From NCBI GenBank assembly GCA_003156235.1, contig PMGP01000073.1, forward strand, positions 1 to 8,280: a stretch of 8,280 nucleotides of DNA, written 5' to 3'. Below the pieces are notes generated by a model. That model had not been told where the DNA came from and did not search any database. It saw nothing but the letters and a program-made list of their open reading frames with translations. The position numbers were made by a program, and so were the translations under genes. The number at the start of each line of letters is the position of its first letter. Within the stretch, counting starts at the first letter, position 1. This document shows positions 1 through 6,847 of this stretch, piece by piece. Source of the DNA: Acidobacteriaceae bacterium (GTDB lineage: Bacteria; Acidobacteriota; Terriglobia; Terriglobales; Acidobacteriaceae).

Positions 1-65
1 ATGATTGGTTTCCTGGATCGGTCGGCGGAGCCCCCTGGAGGCACTGTGAGTACTGCAAGAGGTTT
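1..65. other. Left edge, undecided
   Basis: This is the sequence beyond the stop of the large minus-strand gene. Two plus-strand frames are open from the edge. One starts at base 1 and stops at 97-99. The other starts at base 3, stops at 144-146, and contains a Cys-x-x-Cys pair (HCEYCKRF). Either could be the 3' end of a gene entering from the left and overlapping the nuclease gene tail to tail, but both are too short to judge. I see no terminator-like hairpin with a T tract. Confidence 0.3.
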
Positions 66-3000
66 CTACTCGTTGGTGTCGGCCCTATCTGTCGGATAGG
101 GCGCGTAGGTGGCTGTGCAAAGCGCTTCCAACCCGAAGTCAACTAGATCCTCCCGCAACTCCTCGAGCGAGAAGACAGGCTCCCCAACATCCTGCAGTTT
201 CGGGCTCATCGCGTGCTCGTCTACGACAACCGCCGAGTGAACTTCCCACAGCTTTGTAGGATCGAGCTTCGCCCAAGCGAGCAATGCGTCGAGATTCGCC
301 TTGAGCCAAACCACACGACGCTGATGCTTCTCTATCATCGACCGGTGGTGAAGCGTCGACTCGGTCAGAGCTCGCAGTTCCGCTGCCAGTTCGAACGGGG
401 TCCGGGCGAACGCGAGATTCTTGCATTCGAGAACGTAGATTTTGCCTCTGACCTCGTCGATAACCAGAACGTCGATGTCGCCGGGCGGCTGGATGGAGCT
501 CTTGCCCGTCCCGATCTTCTTGAGCCGGCGATGCACAACGAGCGCCGGCTTTTCCGCGAGTCGATCAGCGACTTGATCGTTGAACGCTTCTCCTTCCCGG
601 TTGGCGTGACGGCTGACCAGCGCCTTCATAGCATCGCTTGTCGCCTGCATTCGCCCGCCGAAACAGGTCTGCAAGAGGTACAGGTGAGCTTCCTTCATGT
701 GGCGATGGCCCCATACAAGCCATGTCCCATCCTGCTCTTCCACAAGGAACGGCCGCCGCAGATAGGACAATCGCCGCCCATACCGCCACGGATACACGTC
801 CTCAGCTCGATAACTATTTCCCGGCTTCAGATAATTGCCCCGCGGACGGTAAAGGAACATCTCCAATGCAGCTTCTACCTGTTGCCGATCCCATCCGTCC
901 TCCGTGGCGAATGCGGCTACGGCGTCCTCATACCTCATCCGTACGATGGGTGGGTTTCGTAAACCCATCTCGATTGCAAACGAAAGAAGTTCGACCAGCT
1001 TCGACAGGGGGAAGCCAAACTCGGCTTGCGTCGCGGTTTCAACTTCCTGCCGCCAATCCTCGCTCGCGGGAGCGGGCTGCTGCCAATGCCTGCGGAACCG
1101 GTCGGCGGCCTGTGTTGCTTGGGCCGTTGCGAAACGCATCCGGTAATCCTGCATTGCCGCGCGATATTGATCTGGGCGGAATCCCAGGCGCCCTGCACCG
1201 AGCATATCGACATCGACGCGAGCGATCTCGAAGTGCACGATGTCGCTGAGCATGCCGTACGTCGTGATGATCGCCGCCCGAGACAGCAGCGCGTCATAGA
1301 CACCCAGGCTCATTGGGCGGAGACCCGTCGGGGGCCGAGCCGCCACGTACTCGATGAGGAACCGTCCTGCCACGGCTGCTTCAGACTGTTCCGAGAGCCC
1401 GTCCGAGACTTCCTTGAGAAACTCCGGCGACTGACCGAAACATGCAACCCGCGTTGCCATCAGCAGCTTGGCTCTGGTTGCGCTGCTCACGTTCGATTCG
1501 TGACGCAAGACAATCCACTCCAACAGGCCTTCGGGCGAGAGAGAGGCCACCATCTCCGTGAACTGCTGAAAGCAGAATGAGACGATCTCGTTGATTACAG
1601 CCGGAGTTCGTGCCGGATCGATGGGGCCTACGGCGAATTGCTGGTCACGACGAAAGTGGTCTCCGATAGGATCAAGCAGCAAGTTCTTGTCGACCTCCTG
1701 CACAGGGCGCGGGTGCGGCAGACCACGACCATCGAGTTGCGGCACATTTCCTGCATTCAAGACGAAGACCTTCTTCTTCAACCCTAACGGAGCAAAGATA
1801 CCGATGGTGTTCGCGAGAGCATGTTCGCGCAGCGCCCGCGCAACGTCGTGGTCCGTCAACCTCCGTATAGCGAGCAGGATTTCACGCATGAAAAGCCGTT
1901 CGCCGGCATTGTCCACGGTCGCGAGGGCGTCTTCTATCGCCTTTTCGAATCGAACGACGATCACGCCGCGCTCTGAGTCGGTTTCGGTGACCACAATCGG
2001 ATGTTCGGCATCCGTCACGCCGGTGGGTTCGTCCGGGGCATCGCCTGTCCAGTTCAATTCCACAATCACGCGCAGCACCCGGAGCTTCCTGCGGATGTCC
2101 TGCAGCACCGGTGAGATTGCCGTTGCAAATTGCCACAGCCAGTAAGCGATGGCATCAACGAACTCCGCATACATACGCCACTGCTCACGGGATACAGGCG
2201 TTTCTGGCCCCGTCACCCATACCGGCATGGGCAGTCCTTCCACCAGGAGTGCCAGCTCAGATCCAAGGCGCTCCGATGGCACATAGACAGGAACATCGGG
2301 CGACATCAGGCATGTGACCTCCACGAGCCTATTGGCCTCATAGGACTGCACCCCGTGCGGATCTCGCTGCCGAAATACTTCGCGCCGGAGGACCCCTGCA
2401 CCCCCGGGGACTAACGAGATCCAGTTTGGCCGATAGTCATCGCTCGCGTAGAATGTGTAACGGTTCTTCCGATAGAACTCGTACTCGTCGATCTCGCCGG
2501 TCGGTATGATGTACGCCTGTTCGCGCGTCGCGGAGCGAACCAGAGCGAATTTCCAGAACGCGAGGTCTTTGCCGCCTTCCAGCAAACACAGGGTGCATAG
2601 GTCCGCTGCGGGCAGCGCCAAGGTCGGCAGGTCTGGACCGCCAACTCCAATCGCAACGAAGCGCCCAACAGACTGTGTGAGAAGAATCAGGAAAATCTCG
2701 TTCACCCAAGGCTGTGCCGCATAGACGTGGTTAGCGACAATATCGAGCCGTGCGCTGAGCGCGTCGTTCAAGCCGGGCGTTTCCCAAAGCGCAAAAGGAT
2801 TCTGTCGGTCGTAGCCCGACAACGAGTCCGTCACTGCAAGACAGTAGACGATCTTGTCCGTGTCGAGCGAAAGGAAACCGTCGTGAACGACTCTTGGGCG
2901 ATCAAGCCAATCCGGTACGCGCAGGGGAATCGCGTCGCAGTTCACGTAACTCAGGTGTTCCCGTACGGCCTGCCAAGTTGCGCTGCCGAAACGGTCTGCA

Positions 3001-3842
3001 AGTTCGTCCGCCACGCCTCTATCCTGAGCGAGTGCGATGAGCGCATTGCGGAGCGCCGCCAACAATTCGGTCGGCGAGGCTACGACCACATCGGCCCCCG
3101 TTGCGAAGATGGGCTGCCGGGAGAGCAAGCCACTAATTTGGAAGTCTGCATCAAGTTGCAAGTCTTGCGCTGTCGCCGTCAAGGGCCGTAGGCAATCGAG
3201 CGGCAGACCAAAATTCCGCAGGAAAAGGTCGAATCCCGCGCGGCTGAATTGCACCGCGCCTTTCAGCCGCGTCAGCACCGTTCCATCCGGAACCACGATG
3301 TCTTCTTGGAAACGCGTTACGATCTGTGGGTTCCTAGTGATTCCTGCCGCAGTACAGATTCGTTCACTGAGCGCCAAGGCTCCGTGGATCAGCCGAGTCG
3401 CCATCCTCACGTATTCCCGATCGGGAAAGTTGTCACGGTGAAAGAACAGCGACTCCAGAATCCGTTTCAGGATGAACGTGGCATGCTCATTGATCCCAGG
3501 CAGAACTCTGTACGAGCCGCCATGAAAGGACATCTCCTCGCAGAAGACGCTGTCGAAGGGGTCCTCCGCGTGGGCAATCGTCCCCAATGCAGGCGAATTG
3601 CAGAGTTCACGAAGCAGGTGAGGTGCAACCTTACGAGATCGGTTGGATTGTACGCACGCGATACGGTACGCCAAGGCCTCAAGCCGAACGATACGCTCCG
3701 CATTCTCCGGCAAGAGCTGAAGTCCGGCAACGGCAGACAGAAGGTCAATGCGGTTGAAGCCGGAGACGGCCGCGTCCAAAGCGGCGAGATCGTTGATGGG
3801 TGGTCGCTTTGCGCACATGCGAAAAAGGTCCCTCTCCATCAC
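66..3842 (-). CDS. Large protein (1258 aa) with C-terminal PD-(D/E)XK nuclease-type domain
   Basis: I do not recognise the full-length family. The C-terminal part carries a restriction-endonuclease-like core. A GDIDVLVID strand supplies Asp1122 and Asp1124, a short turn follows, and then YVLECKN supplies Glu1139 and Lys1141, the D...E-x-K arrangement of PD-(D/E)XK nucleases (Mrr/NERD-like). A helix before it (GEAFNDQVADRLAE) fits the usual leading helix of that fold, and a helix plus a WEVHSAVVVD strand follow. The first ~1050 residues show no domain I can name. They look like a mix of helical and beta segments with no Walker A motif, no signal peptide and no convincing membrane helix. The reading frame is open throughout, so the gene looks intact. 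The annotated start is GTG at 3842, with ATG at 3839 next to it and a third candidate ATG at 3818. It is transcribed divergently from the ATPase pair. Role is inferred: DNA cleavage, possibly in defence. The nuclease signature is fairly sure, the biological role is not. Confidence 0.92.
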   Translation of the reverse strand: MMERDLFRMCAKRPPINDLAALDAAVSGFNRIDLLSAVAGLQLLPENAERIVRLEALAYRIACVQSNRSRKVAPHLLRELCNSPALGTIAHAEDPFDSVFCEEMSFHGGSYRVLPGINEHATFILKRILESLFFHRDNFPDREYVRMATRLIHGALALSERICTAAGITRNPQIVTRFQEDIVVPDGTVLTRLKGAVQFSRAGFDLFLRNFGLPLDCLRPLTATAQDLQLDADFQISGLLSRQPIFATGADVVVASPTELLAALRNALIALAQDRGVADELADRFGSATWQAVREHLSYVNCDAIPLRVPDWLDRPRVVHDGFLSLDTDKIVYCLAVTDSLSGYDRQNPFALWETPGLNDALSARLDIVANHVYAAQPWVNEIFLILLTQSVGRFVAIGVGGPDLPTLALPAADLCTLCLLEGGKDLAFWKFALVRSATREQAYIIPTGEIDEYEFYRKNRYTFYASDDYRPNWISLVPGGAGVLRREVFRQRDPHGVQSYEANRLVEVTCLMSPDVPVYVPSERLGSELALLVEGLPMPVWVTGPETPVSREQWRMYAEFVDAIAYWLWQFATAISPVLQDIRRKLRVLRVIVELNWTGDAPDEPTGVTDAEHPIVVTETDSERGVIVVRFEKAIEDALATVDNAGERLFMREILLAIRRLTDHDVARALREHALANTIGIFAPLGLKKKVFVLNAGNVPQLDGRGLPHPRPVQEVDKNLLLDPIGDHFRRDQQFAVGPIDPARTPAVINEIVSFCFQQFTEMVASLSPEGLLEWIVLRHESNVSSATRAKLLMATRVACFGQSPEFLKEVSDGLSEQSEAAVAGRFLIEYVAARPPTGLRPMSLGVYDALLSRAAIITTYGMLSDIVHFEIARVDVDMLGAGRLGFRPDQYRAAMQDYRMRFATAQATQAADRFRRHWQQPAPASEDWRQEVETATQAEFGFPLSKLVELLSFAIEMGLRNPPIVRMRYEDAVAAFATEDGWDRQQVEAALEMFLYRPRGNYLKPGNSYRAEDVYPWRYGRRLSYLRRPFLVEEQDGTWLVWGHRHMKEAHLYLLQTCFGGRMQATSDAMKALVSRHANREGEAFNDQVADRLAEKPALVVHRRLKKIGTGKSSIQPPGDIDVLVIDEVRGKIYVLECKNLAFARTPFELAAELRALTESTLHHRSMIEKHQRRVVWLKANLDALLAWAKLDPTKLWEVHSAVVVDEHAMSPKLQDVGEPVFSLEELREDLVDFGLEALCTATYAPYPTDRADTNE

Positions 3843-3980
3843 CAGTACTCAGACTATATGAGCCGCAAGAGTGCAATCCTCATCACAGGGGCAGACTCAG
3901 CATACTCGAGGAAAGAGCTCACACTCGTCGATGGTACAAGTTACGCCGGCCAAACCATTCCATGTCAGCAGCAGTGAGAC

Positions 3981-3992
3981 GAGCAGGTGCTC
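3981..3992. repeat. Short dyad in the divergent region
   Basis: The arms GAGCA and TGCTC are perfect inverted repeats separated by GG. The position between two divergently transcribed genes is where an operator for a shared regulator would lie. Five-base arms occur often by chance, and there is no second copy nearby to support a binding site. Confidence 0.25.
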
Positions 3993-4096
3993 ATAGGGCA
4001 ACAACAGCAGTAGCGCTGCCTGAAAGGGACGACCTGGTAGCTCCACGAAGTTGCAATGTTGGTCCTGGGGATTACCTAACCGTATTGAACGACATA

Positions 4097-4103
4097 GTGG
4101 AGG
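4097..4103 (+). promoter_or_regulatory. Ribosome binding site of the 73-aa gene
   Basis: The sequence GTGGAGG ends six bases before the GTG at 4110. This favours that start over the internal ATG at 4146, which has no comparable site in front of it. It is also the main reason to treat the small reading frame as real. Confidence 0.65.
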
Positions 4104-4109
4104 CATAGC

Positions 4110-4331
4110 GTGAAGGAGTCTGGTGCTAGTGGACCTGAGAAGCAGATGGAGCATGATTCTTTGGATGCCAGAACTCCCGGCATTGACGCCGCTGTTCAAG
4201 CACTAGGGTCAGCATATCCATGGCTCTCAGAAGCATCTATAAAGAGAATTCTGGGCCTGCCGTTGGAGAGCGATTTAGGTATCCATATTCCCCAACGACT
4301 GAACAGTAATGACAGTGAGGCGTCTAAATGA
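4110..4331 (+). CDS. Small hypothetical protein (73 aa), coupled to the ATPase gene
   Basis: This is an unrecognised small soluble protein starting with GTG. The first ~20 residues are polar and probably flexible. Residues 24-57 (PGIDAAVQALG, then YPWLSEASIKRILGLPL) look like two amphipathic helices, and the tail is polar. There are no cysteines, no signal peptide and no membrane segment. Its TGA stop overlaps the ATG of the ATPase gene (ATGA at 4328-4331), which implies translational coupling and co-expression. A tightly coupled small gene before a large ATPase is often a partner or regulator of it, but that is inference here. Support rests on the good ribosome binding site and the overlap. 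A chance frame is possible but less likely. Confidence 0.75.
   Translation: MKESGASGPEKQMEHDSLDARTPGIDAAVQALGSAYPWLSEASIKRILGLPLESDLGIHIPQRLNSNDSEASK
4315..4320 (+). promoter_or_regulatory. Ribosome binding site of the ATPase gene
   Basis: GTGAGG lies inside the end of the 73-aa gene, seven bases before the ATG at 4328. It supports this start and suggests that reinitiation after the overlapping stop is helped by a moderate Shine-Dalgarno site. Confidence 0.55.
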
Positions 4332-6802
4332 AGGTCCCCTTGGTGTGCCACTGGCGCGAGGCATTTGGCGTGCGCGCCACCTTCGCTTTGTCTCTGCATT
4401 CCATTCAGGCAGAGTCTTTCAGAGACTCTCCTTACGACGCTTCTGACATGAAAATCTACAGTGAGGCGCACCGGCGAAACGTGAACCTGGTGAATATTAT
4501 TGCGCGTTGGCCCCACCCAATATCCTGCGAGTTGCACATTCACAGTAAGCCATCTCTCATTCCCGAGATTCCTGGCCAGAATGTAATCTCCCTGGCCTGG
4601 CATGTGCAAGCACCGAATGAGGGGACTGCGAGTGAATGGGCTATCTCGGACGCACTTATGATTGAGCCTCTCCTGAAGTCCTTCTGGCCATTCGGAGAAT
4701 GGGCTTATGCTGGTAGGGATCAGATCCAGGAGTGCCTTCGCCCATTCACTCCTCACTCGGCTCTTTCTGTCTGTCATCACAGAAAGCAGGTGTCTCCTGT
4801 ACAGCCTTTTGTTCTCGAAAGAACCGCCATAGGGTATCGGGGCGCATCAACACCCGAATCACGCGCAGCGTCGGATATCGGCTTTGAATATTCGTTTCCA
4901 TGGGTGCCCTCATTTGGTGAGGAGTTTCCCATGCTCCTGGAATCGTTGCTCAACTTGACGGCTCCCCGATGGATTGTCATTCGAATTGGGCATGATTCTA
5001 CCGACTCGCGCCGACAGAGGACATTAAAGCGCCTAGAAGACACGATCATCGCATGTGAGCGCTTTCTGGCAAGAGCCGATTCTGGTCAAATTACATTGGC
5101 TGGCCAGGCTCAGGCTATTCTCGACGCTAGTCTGAGGCAATATGCCCGAATACAGGATAGTTCCGTTCTAGGCGCCGTTCTTGTTCTTTCTCCCGCTGAT
5201 CAGGATCATGTCACCGCCAATCGATTAGGGCAGTGCATTACTGGAGATCATGGCCGTAGACAAGTGGAAAGTCTGTTCGAAGGGGGATATGCAGTGCGGG
5301 AAGTCGATCCGGAGCTGAGCGCTAAGCATTTTGAATTTTCTGCTGATGATCCATGGTCGGCCGAAGAGGCAGCGGGCGCCTTTCGAGTTCCACTTCTCGA
5401 TGATCGCCGGAACCTTGGTCTGAGAGTACAGCGATGCAGAACTATTGCGCTGCAGACGGCCACTAATTCTGGCTCAGTATCAGGTACGCGATTAGGCATG
5501 AATGTGCATCGAGGCGTTTGTCGGCCAGTTGAGATTGAACTGAAAGATAGGCTGCACCATATGCTCTGTATCGGCGCAACGGGTGTGGGTAAGTCTACTA
5601 TGCTGCTAAACTGCATGCTGCAGGATGCTAATGCAGGTCTTGGCTTCACCCTCATCGATCCGCCCGGTGAGCTAGCCGATGACCTTCTCGCAAGGTTTCC
5701 TAAAACACGGGCTGATGATTTGATTGTCATCGACTTAGAAGACCGAGACTACCCTGTTCCTATCAACCTGTTGGCCTGGAGAACCGTGGAAGAACGGGAC
5801 TTAATCATCGATACGCTTTACACGACCCTCCTAAGTATCTACAAGTCACCCGACTTTTTCGGTCCAGTTTTTGAGCAGTACTTCCGGAGTGGCCTTAGGC
5901 TACTTATGGGAGATCGGCCTTGCCAAGGCGAGTTTGTGCCGACGCTTATCGAATTCCCGCAGGTACTCAGAAACAAGGAGTTCCGCAACCATTTGAAGCG
6001 TTTTCTGCAAGATGAGGAGGTAAGAGACATTGCTGACGAAGCCGATAGAATACAGATGGGCGAGAATACTTTGACAAATGTTGCGCCCTATATTACATCA
6101 AAATTTAACCGCTTCTTACAGGACTCGCATCTTCGACGCATCGTGGGTCATGGCTCACTCGCTCTGGATTTCCGACATGCAATGGATTCGGGGAAGATCA
6201 TTGTAATGAAGCTGGCACAGGGTCGCTTCGGCAAGAACGCAACAGATATTCTCCTCGCCCAGCTCGTTGCGAGATTCAGGCTGGCGGCAATGGGAAGGGC
6301 CGATACTCCATCTGCGCAACGAAGACCCTACTTTTTATACATCGATGAATTTCAGGTTCTGGCAGATGCGAATATCGCTGACATGTTGTCGCAATGCCGT
6401 AAGTACTCATTAGGCCTCGTTCTAGTCAATCAGTATGTAAGCCAGCTTAGAGAGCGCGGCGTCCTTGACTCGGTTCTCGGGAACGTGGGTACTATTGCCG
6501 CGTTTCGTGTAGGCGCAGAAGATGCTCGGCTTCTGGAGAGTGTATTCTACCCACACCTCAAGGCTTGTGATCTGATCGAATCTCCGAACTGGAGTGGTTA
6601 CATGCGTCTACACTCTTCCCGCGAGCCGCTGTCGCCTTTCAGTTTCAAAACACTTCGTCCTGACAGCACTTCCCCAGATCCCGAGTGGGGTAATTATCTG
6701 CGGGAATGTAGCCGGCGAAAGTGGGGGGTTCACCGGGAAGAAGTAGACAAAAGGATCGCGGCTAGGCGGAAGTTCATCTTCTCACTGAAAGACGCATCTT
6801 AG
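4328..6802 (+). CDS. VirD4/TraG/HerA-superfamily ATPase (824 aa), no membrane anchor
   Basis: This belongs to the FtsK/HerA-type DNA-pumping ATPases, closest in motif pattern to the soluble relatives of type IV secretion coupling proteins. Visible motifs, in order, are: a pre-motor strand (AFRVPLLDD, from residue 351); Walker A GATGVGKST at 416-424, with Lys422 as the nucleotide-binding lysine; the family signature IDPPGELADDLL (Asp444) followed by the VIDLEDRDYPVPINLL segment; Walker B YIDEFQ with Asp673 and Glu674; the sensor glutamine in LVNQYVSQL (Gln702); and RVGAEDARLLE, starting at Arg727, as in TraG/TraD C-terminal motor segments. Residues 1-400 contain no hydrophobic membrane helix, unlike classic VirD4/TraD, so the protein should be cytoplasmic. 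The frame is complete. It overlaps the 73-aa gene and is convergent with the alpha-CTD gene. ATPase assignment is firm. DNA translocation is known for the superfamily, and a defence or transfer role is inferred. Confidence 0.95.
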   Translation: MKVPLVCHWREAFGVRATFALSLHSIQAESFRDSPYDASDMKIYSEAHRRNVNLVNIIARWPHPISCELHIHSKPSLIPEIPGQNVISLAWHVQAPNEGTASEWAISDALMIEPLLKSFWPFGEWAYAGRDQIQECLRPFTPHSALSVCHHRKQVSPVQPFVLERTAIGYRGASTPESRAASDIGFEYSFPWVPSFGEEFPMLLESLLNLTAPRWIVIRIGHDSTDSRRQRTLKRLEDTIIACERFLARADSGQITLAGQAQAILDASLRQYARIQDSSVLGAVLVLSPADQDHVTANRLGQCITGDHGRRQVESLFEGGYAVREVDPELSAKHFEFSADDPWSAEEAAGAFRVPLLDDRRNLGLRVQRCRTIALQTATNSGSVSGTRLGMNVHRGVCRPVEIELKDRLHHMLCIGATGVGKSTMLLNCMLQDANAGLGFTLIDPPGELADDLLARFPKTRADDLIVIDLEDRDYPVPINLLAWRTVEERDLIIDTLYTTLLSIYKSPDFFGPVFEQYFRSGLRLLMGDRPCQGEFVPTLIEFPQVLRNKEFRNHLKRFLQDEEVRDIADEADRIQMGENTLTNVAPYITSKFNRFLQDSHLRRIVGHGSLALDFRHAMDSGKIIVMKLAQGRFGKNATDILLAQLVARFRLAAMGRADTPSAQRRPYFLYIDEFQVLADANIADMLSQCRKYSLGLVLVNQYVSQLRERGVLDSVLGNVGTIAAFRVGAEDARLLESVFYPHLKACDLIESPNWSGYMRLHSSREPLSPFSFKTLRPDSTSPDPEWGNYLRECSRRKWGVHREEVDKRIAARRKFIFSLKDAS

Positions 6803-6820
6803 GAGTGGCAACTTTTGGAA

Positions 6821-6847
6821 AGAGTAGCGCATCATTGCGCTGACTCT
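6821..6847. terminator. Hairpin at the convergent gene ends, possible bidirectional terminator
   Basis: AGAGT and AGCGCA (6821-6831) pair with TGCGCT and ACTCT (6836-6847), giving an 11-base-pair stem with one bulged G at 6842 and a four-base loop. The hairpin lies just after the stop of the ATPase gene and contains the stop codon of the opposing gene in its loop. There is no clear T tract on either side. It may end transcription or protect 3' ends rather than act as a classic intrinsic terminator. Confidence 0.45.

Larger units (their letters stand above)
3843..4109. promoter_or_regulatory. Divergent intergenic region
   Basis: Both outward promoters for the nuclease gene (left) and the small-protein/ATPase pair (right) should lie here, unless the pair belongs to a longer transcript. 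On the minus strand a TATAGT hexamer (complement of 3853-3858) sits 10 bases before the GTG start. I find no good -35 partner for it. On the plus strand TTGCAA at 4051-4056 resembles a -35 box, but the -10 match near 4073-4078 is poor. An interrupted palindrome lies at 3981-3992. A start-poor open frame (3962-4108) crosses much of the region and ends one base before the GTG of the small gene. Confidence 0.4.

Noticed and set aside
213..962. Plus-strand open frame of 249 codons
   Set aside because: It lies wholly antisense to the nuclease gene, including its catalytic motif region, has no recognisable motif, and is explained by the high G+C content.
3249..3977. Plus-strand open frame of 242 codons crossing the start of the nuclease gene
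   Set aside because: Most of it is antisense to the N-terminal coding region, it has no recognisable motif, and the divergent region it enters shows no codon bias in this frame.
4312..4468. Eleven-base direct repeat ACAGTGAGGCG at 4312-4322 and 4458-4468
   Set aside because: Only two copies exist, one of them inside coding sequence, with no associated symmetry or mobile-element signature.
4196..4780. Minus-strand open frame of 194 codons
   Set aside because: It is antisense to the 5' part of the ATPase gene, which has clear motifs in its own frame and a coupled start.
4328..6802. Annotation as a conjugative coupling protein (VirD4/TraD)
   Set aside because: The motor motifs fit the superfamily, but there are no membrane helices and no transfer genes in the window, so the narrower name is not supported.
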